A stretch of 57,876 nucleotides of DNA from Christensenellaceae bacterium (GTDB taxonomy: Bacteria > Bacillota > Clostridia > Christensenellales > DTU072): the NCBI GenBank assembly GCA_031259965.1, contig JAIRKT010000097.1, forward strand, positions 1-57,876, read 5' to 3'. The translations under genes were made by a program, and so were the position numbers. This document shows positions 51,409 to 57,876 of the stretch, piece by piece; position 1 is the stretch's first letter; the number at the start of each line of letters is the position of its first letter. The notes under the pieces were generated by a model. It worked only from the letters and a program-made list of their open reading frames with translations. It did not search any database and had not been told where the DNA came from.

Positions 51409-52527
51409 ATGCAATTTAAATGTTCAACTTCAGATCTTGCATCTGCAGCTACTATTATTAGTAAAGCACTTCCATCTCGTGCTGTGCCACTTATCTTAAA
51501 TGGTATCTTGTTTAAAGCGATAGGCAAAACGATTACTCTAACTGCCAGCAATAATGAATTTACCATTACAAAAGAAATATCTGCACAAGTAAAAATTGAG
51601 GGACAAGTTTTAGTTGATGGAAGAACCTTTGCTGAATTTATAAAAAAGGTTTCTTGCGAAGAAGTGGAAATATCTGAAGATTCCTCAACATCAGATGAAA
51701 ATGATCAAAGAAGATTAAAATTGGTCTATAATGAATCAAATGTTCTTTATCTTTATTGTCTAGAAAACAATTATCCTTCTATAGAAGACAATATAGAAGA
51801 TTATGATTTAGAAGTTTCACAAGGTGATTTTAAAGAAATTATCGAACAAGGTTCATATAGCATATCAACAGAAGACGCTCGCCCTGCATTAAAGGGCTGT
51901 TTGCTTGAGACAAGAGGTGATAACCTTTTATGCGTCTCTTTAGATGGATACAGAATGGCAATAATTAAATGTGGAATAAAAGAGAAAAAGAATGATATAA
52001 AAGCTCTTGTGTCTGGCAAAAACCTGGTTGAAGTAGCAAAGGTTCTCGAAAGCAACGAAGAAGAATTAGAAATTAAAAAATCCTCTAGTTTCTTCTTTAT
52101 AAAAAAGGGGACAACAAAAATAATCATGAGAATTTTAGATATGGATTTTTATGATTATGAAGGAATTATACCAAAAGAATTTAATACGGAACTTCTTCTT
52201 TCTAAAGAGCCTCTTGAAAAATGCATAGAAAGGGTTTCTCTTATGTGTAAAGCAGGTGGAAATGATTGTTTAAAAATTAACATTATAGATAATGAAATGA
52301 AAGTTTCTACAAGAACTGAAGTGGCAGATATTACGGAAACCGTTAAATTTATTAAAACTGGCTCTGACCTCGAAATTGCATTTAATAACAGATTTTTAAG
52401 GGAAGCTCTTTCTAAATGTAAAGATAAGGAAATAAAATTAAAGATTATTTCTCCTGTAAAACCTGTTATTATTGTTCCTGTAGAAGGAGAAAAATTTAAA
52501 CATATTGTGTTGCCTATAAGATTGTAG
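51409..52527 (+). CDS. dnaN: DNA polymerase III beta subunit (sliding clamp), copy 1
   Basis: Ring-shaped processivity clamp, 372 residues. The family start MQFKCSTSDLASA, the middle phrase SISTEDARPALKGCLLE, VSLDGYRMAIIKC and the C-terminal ending KPVIIVPVEGEKFKHIVLPIRL are all present. Three clamp domains of about 120 residues each are accounted for. CAGGAGGAC is a strong ribosome binding site before ATG. It follows dnaA as in most bacteria and ends in a terminator. A second complete dnaN is at 55227-56348. Confidence 0.97.
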   Translation: MQFKCSTSDLASAATIISKALPSRAVPLILNGILFKAIGKTITLTASNNEFTITKEISAQVKIEGQVLVDGRTFAEFIKKVSCEEVEISEDSSTSDENDQRRLKLVYNESNVLYLYCLENNYPSIEDNIEDYDLEVSQGDFKEIIEQGSYSISTEDARPALKGCLLETRGDNLLCVSLDGYRMAIIKCGIKEKKNDIKALVSGKNLVEVAKVLESNEEELEIKKSSSFFFIKKGTTKIIMRILDMDFYDYEGIIPKEFNTELLLSKEPLEKCIERVSLMCKAGGNDCLKINIIDNEMKVSTRTEVADITETVKFIKTGSDLEIAFNNRFLREALSKCKDKEIKLKIISPVKPVIIVPVEGEKFKHIVLPIRL

Positions 52528-52578
52528 TTTTTCTTTAAGTTTTTATAAAAAAATTACTTCCTTGTTTTTTTTGTTTTT

Positions 52579-52609
52579 AGATGCTTTTTTATAAAAGCAT
52601 CTTTTTTTT
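52579..52609 (+). terminator. Rho-independent terminator after dnaN copy 1
   Basis: AGATGCTTTT (52579-52588) pairs with AAAAGCATCT (52593-52602) around a TTAT loop, followed by a T-run that touches the end of the convergent nagB gene. Confidence 0.85.
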
Positions 52610-53333
52610 ACTCTTTGTATGGGTATGCCTCTTTATCACATATTATTATAAGGTTTGGATTATTTAATAAAGCACTTGCTGGACATTCTATAGTGATTTT
52701 TCCATCTAGTAGAATTTTTAATGCTTCTTTTTTCTTTTCTCCTGCTACTAATAATAATATCAAATGAGCATTTAAAATTTCCTCTATCCCCATAGTTATT
52801 GCAGAAGAGGGTGTTTCTTCTAAACTTTTAAAAAACCGTGAATTTGCTTTTATTGTGCTTTCTGTTAATTTTACTATATGAGTCTTACTATTAAATTCTG
52901 TTCCTGGTTCATTAAATGCTATGTGTCCATTTTCTCCTAATCCCAAAATTTGAATGTCTCTTTTGTAATTAGATAGTAATTTAGAATAACTTAAACAGGA
53001 TTGTTTTAGGTCTTTATTATAGACGTCTGGAAAAAATGTATTTTTTAAATCTATATCCACTTTGCTAAATAAATTTTCATTCATAAAACTTTTATAGTTT
53101 CTTGTATCTTCTTTTGATAATCCAATATACTCATCTAAATTAAAGGTTTTGGCATCCTTAAAAGAAATTTTTCCTTCATTAAAAGAATTTACCAAGTTTT
53201 TGTATAATCCAATAGGTGTTGAACCTGTTGCTAATCCAAAAATAGGTTTTTCTTTAAGTTTTATTGCTTCTAAAAAAACACTCTCTGCTTCTTTCGATAA
53301 AATCTCATAATTGTTAACTACTTTTACCCGCAT
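52608..53333 (-). CDS. nagB: Glucosamine-6-phosphate deaminase NagB
   Basis: Converts glucosamine 6-phosphate to fructose 6-phosphate and ammonia in amino-sugar catabolism. 241 residues, the short Gram-positive form. LATGSTPIGLY is the phosphate loop, FNLDEYIG contains the catalytic Asp, and ILGLGENGHIAFNEPG is the family signature with the catalytic His. No convincing ribosome binding site is visible before the ATG at 53333. It stands alone between dnaN1 and the origin and points away from the origin. With the SIS-domain gene at 4318-5349 the cell has two unrelated candidates for the same kind of reaction. Confidence 0.93.
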   Translation of the reverse strand: MRVKVVNNYEILSKEAESVFLEAIKLKEKPIFGLATGSTPIGLYKNLVNSFNEGKISFKDAKTFNLDEYIGLSKEDTRNYKSFMNENLFSKVDIDLKNTFFPDVYNKDLKQSCLSYSKLLSNYKRDIQILGLGENGHIAFNEPGTEFNSKTHIVKLTESTIKANSRFFKSLEETPSSAITMGIEEILNAHLILLLVAGEKKKEALKILLDGKITIECPASALLNNPNLIIICDKEAYPYKE

Positions 53334-53779
53334 TCAATACATCCTTAAAAATAATTTATACTTTATAATAACATAAAAATTTTTATTCAAAAAATAAATT
53401 TTCGATATACTCCACTTTTTTGAATATACTCTGGTTTTTAGTCTTTAAATGTTGTTATTTAAAATTTATATCATAATATTGATATTAAATTTTTGCTATG
53501 ATTTTCTTTTGTTTAGCAAAAAGGTTCAAATGTTTTTTTAAAAATATATAATCTCAAATTGTTTTTTAAACTTTTATACAGACAGTTTTTTATATTAATC
53601 GCTACTAAATTAATTTCTTTTTTGTTTTCTTTTCAACATATTCTTTATTTCTTCTACATATAAAATACCTAAACCATAAATTGTTTTAATGGTTTTTTTA
53701 TAATCTTTCTAAATATTGTTTTCTCTTTTTCTCTTTTCTTCTTTTTTTGTAAACAATAACTCAATTACCAAATTTTTGA
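53334..53779. other. AT-rich flank of the origin, no gene
   Basis: T-rich DNA without open frames of interest; it contains the upstream region of the leftward nagB. Confidence 0.4.
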
Positions 53780-54120
53780 TGTGGACAATGTTTATAACTC
53801 TATAGGCACTTATCCACATACTATCCACATCTAAAAGACGTTTTTTTTTATACAAAAACAAGTTTTTATTATTATTTTCAACAAAAAAAACACTTATCCA
53901 CTTTTACACATAGCTTATTATTATTATTACTAAATAATATAAAATATTATTAAAAACAAAATAACAAATTTATAAAACTTACAAGCTCTACTACTACTAA
54001 AATTTAATTAGCTATTAACACATTCTTAAAACACTATATAAAAATAAAATTGTGTTTTAAGAGCAAAAAATGTACATTAATAGAATAGCTAGTAATAATT
54101 AAATTTAAATAAATTACGAG
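53780..54120. other. oriC: Putative chromosomal origin of replication (oriC)
   Basis: DnaA boxes occur as TGTGGACAA (53780-53788, one mismatch), TTATCCACA (53810-53818, perfect), CTATCCACA (53821-53829), TTATCCACT (53894-53902) and a weak TTTTACACA (53902-53910). Directly after the last pair, five TTA triplets and one CTA (53915-53932) fit the DnaA-trio pattern that guides strand opening in Bacillus. A second triplet run, four CTA (53988-53999), follows. The DNA up to about 54120 is almost pure A/T, as expected for the unwinding element. The order boxes-trios-AT-rich implies opening to the right. Confidence 0.75.
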
Positions 54121-54257
54121 GATGAGACAATTATATAAAAGCCATGAGATGTTTTTATTGATGGTAAGGTACTATCATTTATGTTTAAAGTTAACAATTA
54201 AAGACTTAAACAGAATATATAACTTTTTAGATTGCAGAAAAATAAGTAAAATTTAAT

Positions 54258-54286
54258 TTGACTAAATATAAAATATTGTTTATAAT
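54258..54286 (+). promoter_or_regulatory. Sigma-A promoter of the THF riboswitch-folT unit
   Basis: TTGACT (54258-54263), 17 bp and TATAAT (54281-54286); the start of transcription would be at the 5' foot of the riboswitch. Confidence 0.75.
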
Positions 54287-54289
54287 GTA

Positions 54290-54391
54290 ACAAGCAGAGT
54301 AGGTTGGTTGCGTTAAGTGCTGAAAAATGGGATGTTGTTTTCAGACGAAAACCGAGAATTTAAGGTTGCGGTAGCCGATTGCATCCGTTGT
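54290..54391 (+). ncRNA. Tetrahydrofolate (THF) riboswitch
   Basis: The conserved THF-aptamer blocks appear in order: GAGTAGG near 54297, GCGTTAAGTGC (54310-54320), GGGATG, ACGAAAACCGAG, GCGGTAGCCG and TTGCATCCG (54379-54387). The outer stem is closed by ACAA (54290-54293) with TTGT (54388-54391). THF riboswitches sense reduced folates. Downstream, CTCTCT near 54444 can pair partly with the AGAGAAAGGAGG that forms the folT ribosome binding site, which suggests control of translation initiation. Confidence 0.88.
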
Positions 54392-54483
54392 AAAATTATA
54401 TTATAGATTTAAAATTTAGATTTATATTAGTTAGAAATGGAACTCTCTTTTAACTGACATTTAATCAGAGAAAGGAGGTTTTT

Positions 54484-55035
54484 TTGAAAAAAACAAAAAA
54501 CAAAAACTATTTGTTAAAATTAGTTTATACAGCTTTTTTATCTGCTCTAAGCGTTGCTTTAAATGCGGTAGAAATTAATATAGTTATAGCAAAAATAACG
54601 TTTTCTTATATTCCAATATTTTTAGCAGGATCTTTGCTGGGACCCATATCTGGAATTTTGGTTGGATTTATAGGAGACTCATTAGGCTTTTTATTAAGTC
54701 CACAAGGCATTTATTATCCAGTTTTCACAATATCATCCGCATTAATGGGTTTAATAGTTGGTATTGTTTTTAAATATACTAATTTAAAGGAAACAGTTAA
54801 GATAGTAGCAAGTTTTATATTAATATTTTTAATTTGCACTATATCAATTAATTCTACAGCTATATATTATTTGTATATAGCAGGAAGCAAGGCTTTTGAT
54901 GTTTATTTACTCTCTAGACTAGCGACACAGGCCCCCATATTGATTGTTAACACATTATTAGCAATAACAATATATTATCCATTAAAATACAAGGTTTTGC
55001 CTTTAACAGGATATAAAGGAATAATAAAGGTTTAA
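54484..55035 (+). CDS. folT: Folate-specific ECF transporter S component (FolT-like)
   Basis: 183-residue membrane protein with about six helices. It has the fold signature of folate-family ECF substrate-binding subunits: LSVALNAVEINIVIAKITFSYIPIFLAGSLLGPISG, then GDSLGFLLSPQG and YPVFTISSALMGLIVG. It captures folate and works with a shared energising module (EcfA, EcfA', EcfT) encoded elsewhere. The preceding THF riboswitch independently supports the substrate. The start is TTG 54484, seven bases after a strong AAAGGAGG; no better-placed ATG exists. dnaN2 follows ~190 bp later on the same strand with no visible terminator between them. Confidence 0.88.
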   Translation: MKKTKNKNYLLKLVYTAFLSALSVALNAVEINIVIAKITFSYIPIFLAGSLLGPISGILVGFIGDSLGFLLSPQGIYYPVFTISSALMGLIVGIVFKYTNLKETVKIVASFILIFLICTISINSTAIYYLYIAGSKAFDVYLLSRLATQAPILIVNTLLAITIYYPLKYKVLPLTGYKGIIKV

Positions 55036-55226
55036 AAAACGAAGGTTTTTTATTAAATTAGGTATTTTAAATATTAAAAAGAAAAGTAATAAAATTAATA
55101 AAATTAAAAAATATATAGGAATTATAAATTTTAAAAGTTAAAAAAATTAAATATTAAAGAGTTGAAAAACAAACGACGTTATTTGATGTTTATATAAAAA
55201 TGTACTTAGTTCCGGAGGACAAATTT

Positions 55227-56348
55227 ATGCAATTTAAGTGTTCTACTATTGATTTAGCATCTGCTTCTAATATTGTGTGTAAAGCATTACCAGCCAGAGT
55301 AGTTGCACCTTTTTCATCTGCTATTTTAATAAAGGCAGAGAATAATATTGTTACATTAATAGCAAACAGTCATGATATAACGATTAAAAAAGAAATTAAA
55401 GCTTTAGTACAAAACAAAGGACAAGTCTTAATTGAAGGAAAGACATTTTCTGAATTTATAAAAAAAGTTTCTTGCGAGGAAATAGAGTTAGAAGAAAATG
55501 AATCTACAGTAGATGAAAATGAAGAAAGAAGATTAATTATAAAATATGATGATTCAAACATACTCAATCTTTCTTGTTTGCCAGACAAATACCCAAAAAT
55601 AGAAGAAAAAGTCGAATATTATGATATTGAAACATCTCAAATGGAGTTAAAAGAAATATTAGAAAAAGGTTCATATTGTATTTCGGCAGAAGACGCAAGA
55701 CCAGCATTAAAAGGCTGTTTTCTCGAAACAAAAGATGACTTTCTTACAATAGTTTCTTTAGATGGATATAGAATGGCAGTAGTAAAGTGTAAATTATTAG
55801 AAAAAAACAATAATATTAGTGCACTTGTTCAAGGAAAGAGTTTAATTGAAATAGCAAAGGTTTTAGAGAGTAATGAAGAAATAGTTAAAATCAAAAAAAC
55901 GAAAAACATGATTTATTTTAATGTTGCTACTACTACTATTATTTTAAGAATTATGCAATTAGAATTTTATAATTATGAAAATATTTTACCAAAAGATCAT
56001 GCAATAGAAGTATTTTTAATAAAAGAAGATTTGCAAAAATCTGTTGACAGGGTTTCTCTTATGTGTAAATCTGAAAAAGACTATTTAAAAATGTACATAG
56101 AGGAAAACGAAATTAAAATAACGGTCGTATCAAGTACAGCATCTATTGAAGAAAGAGTAAAATGCAAAAAAATAGGAGAAGACATTTTAATGGCATTCAA
56201 TTATAAGTTTTTAAGAGATGCACTTTCAAAATGTAAAGATAAAGAAATAAAAGCAGAAATAATATCACCTATCAAACCATTACTATTTGTTCCAATTGAA
56301 GGAGATCACTTTAAACATTTAATTTTGCCAGTGAAATTAGAATATTAA
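55227..56348 (+). CDS. dnaN: DNA polymerase III beta subunit (sliding clamp), copy 2
   Basis: Second full-length clamp, 373 residues, clearly a paralogue of copy 1 over its whole length. Shared phrases include MQFKCST, EFIKKVSCEE, EDARPALKGC, VSLDGYRMA, IAKVLESNEE, RVSLMCK and ALSKCKDKEIK. By eye more than half of positions match. The conservation of the C-terminal LILPVKLEY end and inter-domain phrases argues for a working protein. The start is ATG 55227 after CCGGAGGAC; this leader is nearly the same as that of copy 1 (CCAGGAGGAC), so the duplication included the ribosome binding site. A GTG/ATG extension to 55200 is unlikely. Codons look more A/T-rich than in copy 1. It lies downstream of folT, to the right of oriC. 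Confidence 0.95.
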   Translation: MQFKCSTIDLASASNIVCKALPARVVAPFSSAILIKAENNIVTLIANSHDITIKKEIKALVQNKGQVLIEGKTFSEFIKKVSCEEIELEENESTVDENEERRLIIKYDDSNILNLSCLPDKYPKIEEKVEYYDIETSQMELKEILEKGSYCISAEDARPALKGCFLETKDDFLTIVSLDGYRMAVVKCKLLEKNNNISALVQGKSLIEIAKVLESNEEIVKIKKTKNMIYFNVATTTIILRIMQLEFYNYENILPKDHAIEVFLIKEDLQKSVDRVSLMCKSEKDYLKMYIEENEIKITVVSSTASIEERVKCKKIGEDILMAFNYKFLRDALSKCKDKEIKAEIISPIKPLLFVPIEGDHFKHLILPVKLEY

Positions 56349-56366
56349 AAAACTAAAATTTTCAGT

Positions 56367-56741
56367 TCAAAGAAAATTTTCAATTCTAAAAGTAAACATT
56401 TTTGAAGTTAATTTTGAAACTTCTCTTAGTCTACAAAGTTGGGCTGCAGCCGATTTGTAATCTTTTGTTTGTAGAGAGCCTATAATTTCTCCAAAAATAT
56501 ATTCAATCTCATTTATATTATTATGTGGCAGAAAAGAAACTAAAAATTTGTAATGAGATCTAAACCTTTCTCGTGTAATATAAACATCATCAATATTATA
56601 AAAAAAACCATCTACGTTTTCTATAAGAGAGATCCCATCTTCTAATTCAGAAAAAACAGTTTTTAAGTAATAATCGTAAAAAAAGCCACCTATTAAAAGA
56701 AAAATAATTAAAAAAACAGATAAGAAAAATTTAGTCTTCAT
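56367..56741 (-). CDS. DUF4363-like small membrane-anchored protein
   Basis: 124 residues from ATG 56741, which follows GGAGAG. One N-terminal transmembrane helix (FFLSVFLIIFLLIGGFFY) is followed by a helical extracytoplasmic domain with ERFRSHYKFLVSFLPHNNINEI and a Leu/Arg-rich C-terminus. The layout matches DUF4363 proteins, which are commonly encoded just after DUF421 in clostridia, as here, with an 11-bp overlap. The function is unknown. Confidence 0.6.
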   Translation of the reverse strand: MKTKFFLSVFLIIFLLIGGFFYDYYLKTVFSELEDGISLIENVDGFFYNIDDVYITRERFRSHYKFLVSFLPHNNINEIEYIFGEIIGSLQTKDYKSAAAQLCRLREVSKLTSKMFTFRIENFL

Positions 56742-57405
56742 TAAAACTCTCCAAAAAAGAAGAAAAAAACCTTTTAAATTTTGGTTGAACAAAGACCTTG
56801 GTTTTTTCAAGTGTAAGCAATAGAATATCCTCTATTTTTAAATTGTGTTTTGATAAAAAAAGAGAAATAATTGATTTTGATAAAGAAAAAAACCTGGCAT
56901 TTTCCTCTAAAAATTTTCCTTCTAAGACAAGTGTAATAGGTAACGATCTAGGTGGAGAAACCTCATTGTTTTTAAGGACTGTTAACTTGCCTGTGGTTTC
57001 TATCAAAGCCATATTGACTTGTTCTATACTAAAACATTCACGATCTCTTAAACTTTCCAAAATATCACATACATTCATGTTCAATTGCTTTAATGCATTA
57101 TAATCCAATCCATTTTCGTTTATAATAATAACAGGTTTGCCATTAATAAATTTTCTAAAGGGTATTGATTTAGTAGATAATGAACTTATTAAAAAATGTG
57201 CGGCAAAGATAACAAGAATAGGAATAAAACCATACATTATAGGTGTTGATATATCTTGCATGGGGACACAAGCAAGTTCTGCCGCTATTAGAGTTATAAC
57301 AAACTCAACAGGTTGAAGTTCGCCTAATTGTCGTTTTCCCATTAATCGCATAATTATTAAAAAAACAATAAAAATAAATGTTGTGCGTGCAATAACTACA
57401 AGCAT
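56731..57405 (-). CDS. DUF421 (YetF-type) membrane protein
   Basis: 224 residues from ATG 57405. The N-terminus has three membrane helices with the family signature MRLMGKRQLGELQPVEFVITLIAAELA. The cytoplasmic part follows with GKPVIIINENGLDYNALKQLNMNVCDILESLRDRECFSIEQV. In Bacillus the family is linked to spore germination or membrane functions that are not well defined. A TTG at 57441 would lengthen it by 12 residues, but that TTG lies in a candidate -35 (TTGTAT) with a -10 TATACT at 57412-57417. Homologues start near the ATG, and no ribosome binding site precedes it, so the message may be leaderless. Confidence 0.85.
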   Translation of the reverse strand: MLVVIARTTFIFIVFLIIMRLMGKRQLGELQPVEFVITLIAAELACVPMQDISTPIMYGFIPILVIFAAHFLISSLSTKSIPFRKFINGKPVIIINENGLDYNALKQLNMNVCDILESLRDRECFSIEQVNMALIETTGKLTVLKNNEVSPPRSLPITLVLEGKFLEENARFFSLSKSIISLFLSKHNLKIEDILLLTLEKTKVFVQPKFKRFFSSFLESFNED

Positions 57406-57511
57406 TTTAATAGTATATAAAGAAGTTAAAATTATATACAAAGTAGCAAAATATTACTATTGAAAAACATTTAATAATTGACAAAAGACAAGCAAAAATC
57501 TTATTTTGCAA

Positions 57512-57876
57512 CTAGGTTGGTGTTTTCACATCGAATACAGTTAGTATCTCTCTTTGAGCGACACCCACATCCGAATAAATTTTTCCATAATGCCCAGAAT
57601 ATTTTATTAATGAAATAGTCTCCAATTTTGATAGTATTTCCTTTGCACTTAACTTTTGCAAGTTAGTGCTAGATCGTTTTGTTTTCCTAATTTTACTCAA
57701 AATGATTAATGCAAAAAAATGTATTAGCAGTTTCGCGTCCATTACCTCAGTTGAATTTATTCGTAATCGTTGTAAGTCTAATTCATTTTTGCAATCATCA
57801 AAGCACTTTTCCACCACATCTCTATTTTGATAAATCCATAATGTTTCTTCTGTAGTCATTTTGTAGTTGGTTAATA
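57512..57876 (-). CDS. IS1634-type transposase, C-terminal part, cut by the window edge
   Basis: The frame is open through the right edge, so only the C-terminal ~120 residues are visible. IYQNRDVVEKCFDDCKNELDLQRLR contains the catalytic Glu region of IS1634/IS4-like DDE transposases. STEVMDAKLLIHFFALIILSKI and a C-terminal VAQREILTVF complete the family pattern. The stop codon lies at 57512. Whether the full gene is intact cannot be judged here. Confidence 0.8.
   Translation of the reverse strand, partial: LTNYKMTTEETLWIYQNRDVVEKCFDDCKNELDLQRLRINSTEVMDAKLLIHFFALIILSKIRKTKRSSTNLQKLSAKEILSKLETISLIKYSGHYGKIYSDVGVAQREILTVFDVKTPT

Overview
The window looks like chromosomal DNA of a low-GC, Gram-positive-type bacterium (Bacillota, probably an anaerobic Clostridia-like lineage using the standard genetic code). 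The evidence is AT-rich DNA, strong AGGAGG-type ribosome binding sites, textbook sigma-A promoters, a short RpoD, TrmK beside rpoD, a THF riboswitch before a FolT-type ECF transporter gene, and lipoproteins with InlB-type and BspA-type repeats. It covers the replication-origin neighbourhood: dnaA, dnaN, gyrB, gyrA and an oriC-like region with DnaA boxes. I cannot name the species.

Layout. (1) 1-5.5 kb: a probable rRNA-type promoter leaving the left edge, then dnaG-rpoD-trmK, convergent with a SIS-domain aminosugar gene that has its own promoter and two palindromes. (2) 5.6-7.3 kb: two paralogous Pr6Pr (AIG1-like) membrane proteins. (3) 7.5-8.7 kb: an IS110 transposase remnant running into five tandem copies of a ~157-bp unit. 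Each unit carries a sigma-A promoter plus an inverted-repeat operator. Three perfect, evenly spaced DnaA boxes follow. (4) 8.7-29.0 kb: a type IV secretion (T4SS) locus: ArdC-like protein, a small possible DNA-binding protein, a VirD4/TraG-like protein that lacks both Walker motifs, a ~3900-residue Ig-repeat surface protein, a VirB2-like pilin, a VirB6-like channel and a PrgI-VirB4 fusion ATPase, closed by a terminator. No relaxase, integrase or peptidoglycan hydrolase is present. (5) 29.1-30.1 kb: decayed insertion-sequence DNA. (6) 30.2-37.9 kb: gyrB-gyrA, rpmF, serC-serA. (7) 38-49.4 kb: two leftward lipoprotein genes, one of ~2490 residues, separated by a decayed TnpB region. (8) 49.8-56.3 kb: dnaA (apparently leaderless), dnaN1, nagB, oriC, THF riboswitch-folT, and a second dnaN. 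(9) 56.4 kb-end: DUF4363 and DUF421 genes and the edge of an IS1634-type transposase.

How the parts may work together. The T4SS locus reads as one rightward transcription unit driven by the repeated promoters, with DnaA boxes in its leader. I suggest it is a chromosomal, possibly domesticated secretion or adhesion apparatus: the pilin, channel and VirB4 motor look intact, the coupling-protein homologue looks ATPase-dead, and a giant wall-spanning adhesin sits inside the operon. This locus is the best candidate for an undescribed system. The second point of interest is the pair of divergent dnaN genes flanking the origin.
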